Shown: positions 20,909 through 29,406 of the stretch, piece after piece
Layout: each line of letters opens with the position of its first letter
Numbering within the stretch: the stretch's first letter is position 1
Origin: an uncultured Flavobacteriaceae bacterium
GTDB lineage: Bacteria > Bacteroidota > Bacteroidia > Flavobacteriales > Flavobacteriaceae
Direction: 5' to 3'
DNA length: 64,000 nucleotides
Assembly (NCBI GenBank): GCA_938084555.1
Contig: CALKFR010000013.1
Location: 1 to 64,000 of the forward strand
Position numbers and translations under genes: made by a program
Notes under the pieces: model-generated
What the model saw: only the letters and a program-made list of their open reading frames with translations
Told to the model about the DNA's origin: nothing
The model's database searches: none

Positions 20909-21363
20909 GAATCTATGTGAGCATATTTTTATTAATAATGTTTGGCTGTAAATCAACCACTATAAAAACTAATGAAGTTTTTTTTCAAACCGCATCCAAA
21001 GGAGTCCTTTTTGGAGATGAAGATGAGCTGGTTTCCCAAAGCAATATTAGTTTTACTAATGCTAAAGATTGGAAATCTTTTATAGAAAAAATTAATGTTC
21101 CTAATACCTTTTCAAAAGTTACCATTGATTTTTCTAAACAACAACTTTTATGTGTTTTTGATACCATTAGAAATACTTCAGGATTTATAATAGAAATTGA
21201 AAATATATTTGTTAAAAAAAATGGTTTAAAAATTATTTATAATTCCATTAAACCCTCAGCTAAAGAAAGAGTAAATATGGTTGTTACTCAACCTTACCAT
21301 ATAGTGATAGCAAATAATAGAGAAAAAACAGTCACCTTTATACATAAAGATAACTTACAATAA
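20905..21363 (+). CDS. Small putative lipoprotein of unknown function
   Basis: [19 protein letters not shown] lipobox-like N-terminus; 4-nt overlap with hemL stop. Confidence 0.65.
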   Translation: MRIYVSIFLLIMFGCKSTTIKTNEVFFQTASKGVLFGDEDELVSQSNISFTNAKDWKSFIEKINVPNTFSKVTIDFSKQQLLCVFDTIRNTSGFIIEIENIFVKKNGLKIIYNSIKPSAKERVNMVVTQPYHIVIANNREKTVTFIHKDNLQ

Positions 21364-21364
21364 A

Positions 21365-22390
21365 ATGATAAAAAACGATTTATTTTTAAGAGCCTTGAGA
21401 GGTGAAACAGTAGATAGGCCACCAGTATGGATGATGCGTCAAGCTGGTCGTTATTTACCAGAGTTTATGGAAATTAAAAAGAAATATGATTTCTTTACAC
21501 GTTGTAGAACTCCAGAATTAGCCTCTGAAATTACCGTACAACCCATTCGGAGATACGGTATGGATGCTGCTATATTATTTTCGGATATTTTAGTGATTCC
21601 ACAAGCTATGAATATCGAAGTTGAAATGAAACCAGATTTTGGACCTTATCTTCCTAATCCAGTAAGAGATCAAAAAGGAGTAGACAATGTTATTATTCCT
21701 GATGTGAATACTGAATTGGGTTATGTGATGGAAGCAATTAAAGCTACTAAAGAAAAATTGAATGATGAAATTCCATTAATTGGTTTTGCAGGGTCTCCCT
21801 GGACAATATTATGTTATGTAGTTCAAGGGCAGGGTTCTAAGAATTTCGACAAAGCAAAAGAGTTCTGTTTTACAAACCCTAAAGCAGCTCATCAATTGTT
21901 ACAAAAAATTACAAATACAACTATTGCTTACTTAAAAGCAAAAGTAATGTCAGGAGTAAATGCTGTTCAGGTTTTTGATTCATGGGGGGGGATGTTATCT
22001 CCCACAGATTACCAAGAATTTTCTTGGAGATATATTCAACAAATAATAGATGCATTAAAAGATTTTGCTCCAGTAATTGCTTTTGGTAAAGGTTGTTGGT
22101 TTGCCCTTAATGAAATGTCTAAATCTGGAGCAGCAGCTTTGGGAGTAGATTGGACTTGTTCGGCCAGAAATGCTCGATATCTGTCTGGAGGAAATATTAC
22201 ACTTCAAGGTAATTTTGATCCCTCTAGATTATTATCACCACCAGCCGAGATAAAAAAAATGGTACATCAAATGATTCGTGAGTTTGGAAAAGATAAATAT
22301 ATTGTAAACTTAGGCCATGGAATTTTACCAAATATTCCTCTAGAAAATGCCAAAGCATTTGTAGATGCAGTAAAAGAATATAAAGTTTAA
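21365..22390 (+). CDS. hemE: Uroporphyrinogen decarboxylase
   Basis: [52 protein letters not shown]. Confidence 0.97.
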   Translation: MIKNDLFLRALRGETVDRPPVWMMRQAGRYLPEFMEIKKKYDFFTRCRTPELASEITVQPIRRYGMDAAILFSDILVIPQAMNIEVEMKPDFGPYLPNPVRDQKGVDNVIIPDVNTELGYVMEAIKATKEKLNDEIPLIGFAGSPWTILCYVVQGQGSKNFDKAKEFCFTNPKAAHQLLQKITNTTIAYLKAKVMSGVNAVQVFDSWGGMLSPTDYQEFSWRYIQQIIDALKDFAPVIAFGKGCWFALNEMSKSGAAALGVDWTCSARNARYLSGGNITLQGNFDPSRLLSPPAEIKKMVHQMIREFGKDKYIVNLGHGILPNIPLENAKAFVDAVKEYKV

Positions 22391-22391
22391 C

Positions 22392-22880
22392 ATGCAGGCA
22401 TGGGATGTCATAAAAGGAGTTCGTTTTAGTCAACTAAAAAGTTTATTGCTGTTTTTAATTAAGCATCCATTTTTTTTCATTTCTACTGTAAAAGCTACTT
22501 TTGATGTTCTAAGAATTTCTCAAAAAGAGTTTCCTAACACTCATGGATTTCATAATAAAGCTAATGCCTTTCGTCATGCCCTATGGAATATTTTTATTGC
22601 GAAGCAGTGTAGTTTGTTTTCTAGAAAAAGGCACAAAATAATTTCGTGGACTAAGGAGTTTACAGATTGGCATGAAGATTTTTCACCTAATGAGGAACTT
22701 CCAAGAATAATGGATCTCCATAATAATTGTATTGGAAGGGAACTGTTTCTTAAAACACCGAAGAGCACTCAAAAGCAATGGGTAATTCTTTTAAAGGAAC
22801 AATTAAAAGATGCTGTTCTAATAGTTTCAGTTGATGATGTTTTAAATTATCCAAGACAATTAGTGTATCTTGAAAGCTGA
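22392..22880 (+). CDS. DUF6973-like conserved protein
   Basis: NTHGFHNKANAFRHALWNIFIAKQ ... EFTDWHEDFSPNEELPRIMDLHNNCIGRELF, His-rich conserved core. Confidence 0.65.
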   Translation: MQAWDVIKGVRFSQLKSLLLFLIKHPFFFISTVKATFDVLRISQKEFPNTHGFHNKANAFRHALWNIFIAKQCSLFSRKRHKIISWTKEFTDWHEDFSPNEELPRIMDLHNNCIGRELFLKTPKSTQKQWVILLKEQLKDAVLIVSVDDVLNYPRQLVYLES

Positions 22881-22915
22881 TAGAAAAGATTAAGAATTAT
22901 TTTTAAAATAAAAAA

Positions 22916-23260
22916 ATGCCTCACTTTATAGTAGATTGTTCAGAAAACATATTAGAATTAAAAGATCCTAAGGAAATTTTAAATGAGGTTTTCGAGACGG
23001 CTTTTTCTTCAGGTCTCTTTTCAAGAGATGCTATTAAAGTTCGTTTAAACCCTTTTAAATACTCTTTGGTTTTGGAAGGAAGTTCAGATTTTATTCATGT
23101 TTTTGGAAATATCATGGAAGGAAGAACAGCGGATCAAAAAGCACATCTCTCAAGAAAAATTGTTTCAAAATTAAATCAATTATTTCCAGAGGTACCAATT
23201 ATTTCTATAAATATTAGAGATTTTGAGAAATCTTCATACATTAACAAAACAATGCTTTGA
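22916..23260 (+). CDS. 5-carboxymethyl-2-hydroxymuconate isomerase-like (tautomerase superfamily) protein
   Basis: MPHFIVDCSENI start with P2, IMEGRTADQKAHLSRKIV; CHMI family. Confidence 0.75.
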   Translation: MPHFIVDCSENILELKDPKEILNEVFETAFSSGLFSRDAIKVRLNPFKYSLVLEGSSDFIHVFGNIMEGRTADQKAHLSRKIVSKLNQLFPEVPIISINIRDFEKSSYINKTML

Positions 23261-24000
23261 AACAGATGTTAAAACAAGTTTACGAGGGCTGTTCAGCTTA
23301 TTTTGAGGTTTACGAGATTATTTCTCGTTTAAAGTTATGGAAATTCTTTGCGATTCCAATGCTAATAAGCTTTATAGTCTTTTCAATGATTTTGTTAATT
23401 TCTTTCTCTTTTTCTGATGCTATTGGGAATTATATTTCTAGTTTTTGGACTTGGGATTTCGGTAAAGAAACCATTAATACTTTAAGTAAAATTTTTGGCA
23501 GTTTATTAATTGTACTCATTGGTTTTATTAGCTTTAAGCATATCACTATGGCACTTTCAGCCCCTTTTATGGGTCCAATATCCAAGAAAATTGAAGATGA
23601 TTTTAATGGAATAACATCACAGATAAAAACATCTACACCATCTGGATTATTATTTAGAGGAATTAGAATTAGCTTAAGAAATTTAATTAGAGAATTAGTA
23701 TTGTCTATACCAATCTTACTGTTAGGGTTAATTCCCATAATTGGATTTTTCTCAGTTATTTTATTGTTTTTGATGCAATCCTACTTTGCAGGTTTTGGCA
23801 ACATGGATTACACCCTAGAAAGACATTTTAGTTATCAAAAAAGTATTTTTTTTGTAAAAAAGAATAGAGGTTTAGCTATAGGTAACGGAATTGTATTTAT
23901 GCTGTTTTTATTGATTCCTTTTATTGGTGTAATTTTAGTACATCCTTTTTCTGTTACAGCAGCAACAATAGTAACTGTTAAGTTAATGAACAAAGAGTGA
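23257..24000 (+). CDS. EI24 domain-containing membrane protein
   Basis: Four to five TMs, LSAPFMGPISKKIEDDF, FFSVILLFLMQSYFAGFGNMDYTLERH (EI24/CysZ-like). Confidence 0.82.
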   Translation: MKQMLKQVYEGCSAYFEVYEIISRLKLWKFFAIPMLISFIVFSMILLISFSFSDAIGNYISSFWTWDFGKETINTLSKIFGSLLIVLIGFISFKHITMALSAPFMGPISKKIEDDFNGITSQIKTSTPSGLLFRGIRISLRNLIRELVLSIPILLLGLIPIIGFFSVILLFLMQSYFAGFGNMDYTLERHFSYQKSIFFVKKNRGLAIGNGIVFMLFLLIPFIGVILVHPFSVTAATIVTVKLMNKE

Positions 24001-24007
24001 ATTAGTT

Positions 24008-24910
24008 ATGAAAGATCAATTTTACAAGTATATAGAGAATTTACAAGATAGTATTACTTCTAAAATAGAGGGAATAGATGGTGTATCAAAATTTAAAGAA
24101 GATATTTGGAAACGAAGTGAAGGAGGAGGAGGAAGAACTCGTGTTATAGAAAATGGTGAAGTTTTTGAAAAAGGGGGTGTTAATATATCAGCTGTTCATG
24201 GTGAATTGCCGGAAGTATTAAGAAGACAATTTAACGTAGATGAAGGTAATTTTTATGCCTGCGGATTAAGTCTTGTCTTACATCCTAAGAATCCGTTTGT
24301 GCCAACAGTTCATGCAAATTGGCGTTATTTTGAAATGTACGATTCAAAGGGTGAAATTGTAACTCAATGGTTTGGTGGAGGGCAAGATTTAACACCTTAT
24401 TATTTGTTCAACACAGATGCAGTCCATTTTCATACAATTTGTAAAAATGTTTGTGATCTTCATAACAAGGAATTTTACCCAATGTTTAAAAAGAACTGTG
24501 ATGAGTATTTTTGGAATACCCACAGAAACGAGGCACGTGGTATAGGAGGTTTGTTTTTTGATTATTTAAAGGAAACAAATGTGTTTTCAATTCAAGACAG
24601 ATTTAATTTTGTAACAGCTGTAGGAAATAGTTTTTTAGACAGTTATGTTCCAATAGTAGAAAAGAGAAAAATTATGACGTATGAAAAATCCCATAGAAGC
24701 TGGCAAGAAATACGAAGAGGACGTTATGTAGAATTTAATTTAGTTCACGATAGGGGTACGTTATTTGGTTTAAAAACTAAGGGTAGAATAGAAAGTATTT
24801 TAATGAGTTTACCGCCAATAGTTCAGTGGAAATATAATTATAGTCCTGATGTAAATTCTGAAGAAGAAAAATTAATTAAAGTTTTAACAAATCCAATAGA
24901 TTGGGTCTAA
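24008..24910 (+). CDS. hemF: Oxygen-dependent coproporphyrinogen III oxidase
   Basis: GGGGRTRVIENGEVFEKGGVNISAVHGELP, WFGGGQDLTPYY, RRGRYVEFNLVHDRGTLFGL. Confidence 0.97.
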   Translation: MKDQFYKYIENLQDSITSKIEGIDGVSKFKEDIWKRSEGGGGRTRVIENGEVFEKGGVNISAVHGELPEVLRRQFNVDEGNFYACGLSLVLHPKNPFVPTVHANWRYFEMYDSKGEIVTQWFGGGQDLTPYYLFNTDAVHFHTICKNVCDLHNKEFYPMFKKNCDEYFWNTHRNEARGIGGLFFDYLKETNVFSIQDRFNFVTAVGNSFLDSYVPIVEKRKIMTYEKSHRSWQEIRRGRYVEFNLVHDRGTLFGLKTKGRIESILMSLPPIVQWKYNYSPDVNSEEEKLIKVLTNPIDWV

Positions 24911-24939
24911 AGATTAATTTCTAAATTTATTGAAAAAAC

Positions 24940-27087
24940 ATGAAAAAACATTTATTACTTCTAATTGCTATTTCAATTTCTCTCTCTGTTAGTTCTCAGG
25001 AAATTATTAAAAAAGTAACGTTATTATGGGACACTTCTTATAGTATGATAGACAGAAATCTGGATAATGATTTAAATTATTTGGATGAGTTTTTTTTAAA
25101 AAACACAAATTCAGACGTTACTCTTGTTAAATTTAGTAATGACATTATTTTAAACGAGACTTACAGTATTAAAAATAGTAATTGGTTAGATTTAAAAAAA
25201 GAACTTCAAAACACAACGTATGACGGTTCAACAAACTATAATAAATTAAAAGTTACAGAAACAGATCATGTTTTGTTATTTTCAGATGGATATTCTTTCC
25301 ATAAAAAGTTTCCAAAAATTAAATCTCTTCTTACAATTATCTCCAGTAATAAAGAATATAATTCAGATTTTTTTAATTCAATTACAAAAGACTCCGGAAA
25401 AGAGTTTATTGATTTAAAAACTATTGAAACTAATAAATCTAAAGCCTCAGAATTTAAGACTGTTAAGGGGAGGGTTAGTGATGAAAATGGATACCTTTCA
25501 AATGTTGTTGTTATTTCAAGAGATAACAATTTAAAGACCGTAACAGATAGTTTAGGTAATTTTTCTATTAAGGCACAGATGAGAGGAATTCTAGAATTTA
25601 GATACATAGGAAAAAACACGATTTTATCTAGAGTTTCAGAAAGTGCTGTAAAAAATATCTATATGACTGACGGTAATATGGTTCTTGATGAGTTAGTCCT
25701 TGAAAGTAAGAAAGAAGAAGTAATAGATAATGGGTACGGTAAACTAGATAAAAAAAGATTAGGGTACTCTATTGAGACATTAGATGGAAATAAAATAATA
25801 CCTTCAAATACTGATGTAAAAGATGCTGTAGCAGGTAAATTCGCAGGTATAAAAATAGGAAATAATGATGATTTAAGTCAGTTTGTAGGAAGAGGTAGAT
25901 ACACTACTATTTTAGGAAATCAATACGGTCTTGTAGTTGTTGATGGCTTGGTAATTAAACAAAGTAACTCTTCTAGAGATGCTGGTTTTATTGCTGACAC
26001 AGGTTTTATTGATCCAGCAAATATAGAGAGTGTTACTTATTTAAAAGGTTTAGCAGCGACTAATATATACGGAAGTGATGGTAGTAATGGAGTATTGCTT
26101 ATAAAAACAAAAACAGGAACTTCGAGCTATAAAAAGAAAAAGAAAAGACAATTAGGGAATACCCCAATTTATATAGATGATACAGAAATTAAAGAAGTTG
26201 TTGATAAACCCTACATAAAACAAGTATCTCAAACTAATACTATTGAGGACGCCTATAAAATGTACCTCTCTCAAAGAAAATTATATGGAAAAGATATCAA
26301 TTTCTTTTTTGACATAGCATCTTACTTTAAAAATTGGAATAATCCATATTTAATGAAGCGAGTATTGTCTAACGTTCTAGAAATAAATAAAGAAACAAAT
26401 CTTGAAACATTAAGGATATTGGCTTATAAATATGATCAATATAATATGTTTGATGAATCTATTAAAGCTTATGAACAAATAATCTCCATAAAACCATCAG
26501 AATCTCAGGCCTATAGAAATTTAGCTTTAAGTTATCAACTCAACAAGCAATTTACAAAAGCCCAGGAAGTTCATAATAAAATATACAATAATAAATATAC
26601 TGAGGTCAGTTCATTTTCTGGATTAAAGCAAACCATTAATTCAGAATATAAAAATTTAGTAGCCTTGCACAACTCAACTTTAGTTGCTGCCGATATTCCT
26701 GATTTTTATAAAAAAAATACAGAGTATGATACACGTATAGTGTTCGAATGGAGTTATTTTGATGCCCAATTTGATTTGCAAATTGTAAATCCTCAGCAAA
26801 GATATTATACTTGGTCACATACACAAAATGAGGAGCGTTCTAGAATTATAAAAGAAACCGCTCAAGGTTATGGATTAGAAGAGTTTTTTATCACTAAAAA
26901 AGATAAAGGAGAATGGTTATTTAATTTAACCTATTATGGTAAAAAGACAGGTGATAATTCTATCCCTACTTACCTTAAAATAACAGTTTATAATAATTTT
27001 GGAAGACCTAATCAAACAAAAAAAGTAACTGTTAAAGAGTTGAATGATTTGAATAAAAAAGAAACTATTTTAAAACTCAAAATTTAA
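24940..27087 (+). CDS. Exported multidomain protein: vWA-like + CarboxypepD_reg-like + TonB-plug-like + TPR + DUF2135-like, no beta-barrel
   Basis: Signal peptide; WDTSYSM (DxSxS) and YDGSTNY and LLFSDG; VKGRVSDENGYLSNVVV...TDSLGNFSI; VVVDGLVIKQ...DPANIESVTYLKGLAATNIYGSDGSNGVLLIKTK; TPR helices; C-terminal FEWSYFDAQFDLQIVNPQ...GLEEFFI...GEWLFNLTYYG. Confidence 0.75.
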   Translation: MKKHLLLLIAISISLSVSSQEIIKKVTLLWDTSYSMIDRNLDNDLNYLDEFFLKNTNSDVTLVKFSNDIILNETYSIKNSNWLDLKKELQNTTYDGSTNYNKLKVTETDHVLLFSDGYSFHKKFPKIKSLLTIISSNKEYNSDFFNSITKDSGKEFIDLKTIETNKSKASEFKTVKGRVSDENGYLSNVVVISRDNNLKTVTDSLGNFSIKAQMRGILEFRYIGKNTILSRVSESAVKNIYMTDGNMVLDELVLESKKEEVIDNGYGKLDKKRLGYSIETLDGNKIIPSNTDVKDAVAGKFAGIKIGNNDDLSQFVGRGRYTTILGNQYGLVVVDGLVIKQSNSSRDAGFIADTGFIDPANIESVTYLKGLAATNIYGSDGSNGVLLIKTKTGTSSYKKKKKRQLGNTPIYIDDTEIKEVVDKPYIKQVSQTNTIEDAYKMYLSQRKLYGKDINFFFDIASYFKNWNNPYLMKRVLSNVLEINKETNLETLRILAYKYDQYNMFDESIKAYEQIISIKPSESQAYRNLALSYQLNKQFTKAQEVHNKIYNNKYTEVSSFSGLKQTINSEYKNLVALHNSTLVAADIPDFYKKNTEYDTRIVFEWSYFDAQFDLQIVNPQQRYYTWSHTQNEERSRIIKETAQGYGLEEFFITKKDKGEWLFNLTYYGKKTGDNSIPTYLKITVYNNFGRPNQTKKVTVKELNDLNKKETILKLKI

Positions 27088-27243
27088 TTATTTTAGTGAA
27101 TAATTATCATATTATTAACAAAAGCTTCAATATGGTAAATTATTTATTCAAAATTTAATTAAAATAGAATATTTATTGAATTTAATTTATTTTAAACATC
27201 TTTTTTCAATTCTAATAGTTATTCTTTTATCACTCATTTTTCG

Positions 27244-27251
27244 TATTTTTG
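27244..27251 (+). promoter_or_regulatory. Bacteroidetes-type -7 element upstream of E2 gene
   Basis: TATTTTTG matches TAnnTTTG. Confidence 0.45.
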
Positions 27252-27272
27252 CAATCTCAAAACCAATGTACA

Positions 27273-28583
27273 ATGGCTAAGTTCGAGTTAAAATTACCTA
27301 AGATGGGAGAAAGTGTTGCTGAAGCAACAATTACATCCTGGTTAAAGGAAGTTGGAGATACCGTAGAATTAGATGAAGCAATTGTTGAGATAGCCACAGA
27401 TAAAGTTGACTCTGAAGTACCTAGTGAGGTTGAAGGAACACTTGTTGAAATTTTATTTGAAAAAGATGCTATTGTTGCTGTAGGTCAAACTATAGCTGTT
27501 ATTGAAACTAATGGTGGTGAGGAAACTTCAAATCAATCTTTTGAAGAAAATGAAGAGGTAATTGAACAAGTTGTTCAGTTACAGAAAACCGTTGAATACG
27601 CCTCAGAAATAAAAAATTCACCGATAACTAAGACTTCAGATTCAGGAAAATTCTTTTCACCTTTAGTGAGAAAGATTGCAGAAACCGAAGGTTTGTCTAT
27701 GGAAGAATTAAATACACTTTCAGGCTCAGGAAAAGACGGAAGAGTTACTAAAAATGACATACTTTCTTACATTGAAGATAGAAAAAATTTACAGCCAGAA
27801 AAAGCCATAAAAACTGAAACCATACCATTGGAGACTAGTAATTTTATCAAATCTGTTCCAACTTCGTTTAATGGTGAAGATGAAATTATAGAAATGACTC
27901 GTATGGGTAAATTAGTTTCTAAACATATGGTGGCCTCTGTTCAAACCTCCGCACATGTTCAATCCTTCATTGAAATAGATGTTACTAATATTGTAAAGTG
28001 GAGAGCTAAAGTCAAAGATGCATACTTTACAAGAGAAGGTGAAAAATTAACTTTTACCCCTATCTTAATGCATGCTGTAGCAGCTACAATCAAAAAATTT
28101 CCTATGATAAATATTGCTGTACAAGGTGATACTATTATAAAGAAGAAAAATATTAACCTTGGTATGGCCGCTGCACTGCCTGATGGTAATTTAATAGTAC
28201 CAGTTATTAAAAATGCAGATCAATTAAACCTAGTTGGTATGACTAGGCAAGTAAATGATTTAGCATTAAGGGCAAGAAATAATAAATTAAAACCCGATGA
28301 AATCCAAGACGGAACCTATACAGTAACTAATGTGGGAAGTTTTGGATCTGTAATGGGTACACCAATAATTAATCAACCCCAGGTTGCGATATTAGCTCTT
28401 GGAGCTATTCGTAAAGTTCCAGCAGTCATAGAAACTTCTGAAGGAGATTTTATTGGGATTAGACAAAAGATGTTTGTATCTCATTCTTATGACCATAGAG
28501 TTGTTAATGGAGCATTAGGAGGAATGTTTATCAAGACCTTAAAAGAAACCCTTGAAGCTTGGGATATAAATCAAGAATTTTAA
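27273..28583 (+). CDS. 2-oxo acid dehydrogenase E2 (dihydrolipoamide acyltransferase), single lipoyl domain
   Basis: KFELKLPKMGESVAEATITSWLKEVGD...EIATDKVDSEVPSE lipoyl domain; E3-binding domain; DHRVVNGALGGMF catalytic motif. Confidence 0.92.
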   Translation: MAKFELKLPKMGESVAEATITSWLKEVGDTVELDEAIVEIATDKVDSEVPSEVEGTLVEILFEKDAIVAVGQTIAVIETNGGEETSNQSFEENEEVIEQVVQLQKTVEYASEIKNSPITKTSDSGKFFSPLVRKIAETEGLSMEELNTLSGSGKDGRVTKNDILSYIEDRKNLQPEKAIKTETIPLETSNFIKSVPTSFNGEDEIIEMTRMGKLVSKHMVASVQTSAHVQSFIEIDVTNIVKWRAKVKDAYFTREGEKLTFTPILMHAVAATIKKFPMINIAVQGDTIIKKKNINLGMAAALPDGNLIVPVIKNADQLNLVGMTRQVNDLALRARNNKLKPDEIQDGTYTVTNVGSFGSVMGTPIINQPQVAILALGAIRKVPAVIETSEGDFIGIRQKMFVSHSYDHRVVNGALGGMFIKTLKETLEAWDINQEF

Positions 28584-28601
28584 TAAATAAAATAAAAAAA
28601 A

Positions 28602-29339
28602 ATGAAAAAAGTACTTATTGCATTATTAGTTATTACAACATTATCAGCAACAGCTCAAGAATCTGTTTTATTACGTTTAAACTATACTAAAGGAGATAGT
28701 TTCTTAGTAACTACCGAAAGTAATCAAAGCATGGGAAATCAAGGGGGTATGAATATGAAAATGACTATGGGAATGATAGTTACCGATGTATCAGAAGAAA
28801 ATATTAAAACTGAGTCTCAAATAACAGCTGTTGTAATGGATATGATGCAAGGTGGTATGACTATGAGTTATGATTCTAATAAAAATGATGAAGAATTAGA
28901 TCAGATGGGTCAAATGTTAAAATCACAATTTGAACCAATGATGAAAGTAATCATCTACAATACTTTAGATTCTCAAGGTAATGTGATTGATACCAAACTA
29001 GATCCTGCGATACCAGGTATGGAGCAAATGACTAACAGGGCAATGAACACCATCAATTACCCTAAAGAAAAAGTTTCTGTTGGCTCTTCTTGGATCTCTG
29101 AAAATGAAATTCAAGGAATGAAAATGACGATGAACTATACAGTAAGTAGCATTGCAGATGGTCTTGTTACTTTAGATATTTCAGGGGATACGAGTGGGGC
29201 AGTAACTGGAAAAATGAAAGGAAAAACAACCATTGATTCAAGTACTGGTATTTCAAACAGTTCAGAAATTGAGATGACTATTACTACTCAAGGAATGAAT
29301 GTTAGTGGAAAAACCAAGACAACGATATCTAAAATATAA
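28602..29339 (+). CDS. Exported Met-rich DUF6263-like protein
   Basis: Signal peptide MKKVLIALLVITTLSATAQ; conserved VGSSWISENEI; 25 Met in 245 aa. Confidence 0.65.
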   Translation: MKKVLIALLVITTLSATAQESVLLRLNYTKGDSFLVTTESNQSMGNQGGMNMKMTMGMIVTDVSEENIKTESQITAVVMDMMQGGMTMSYDSNKNDEELDQMGQMLKSQFEPMMKVIIYNTLDSQGNVIDTKLDPAIPGMEQMTNRAMNTINYPKEKVSVGSSWISENEIQGMKMTMNYTVSSIADGLVTLDISGDTSGAVTGKMKGKTTIDSSTGISNSSEIEMTITTQGMNVSGKTKTTISKI

Positions 29340-29356
29340 TTATTTTTAAACATTAA

Positions 29357-29389
29357 AAAAACCTCTAGAATTTCTAGAGGTTTTTTTTG
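29357..29389. terminator. Bidirectional terminator between convergent genes
   Basis: AACCTCTAGAA-T-TTCTAGAGGTT flanked by A-run and T-run. Confidence 0.82.
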
Positions 29390-29406
29390 TATATTTTTTA
29401 AAAATT

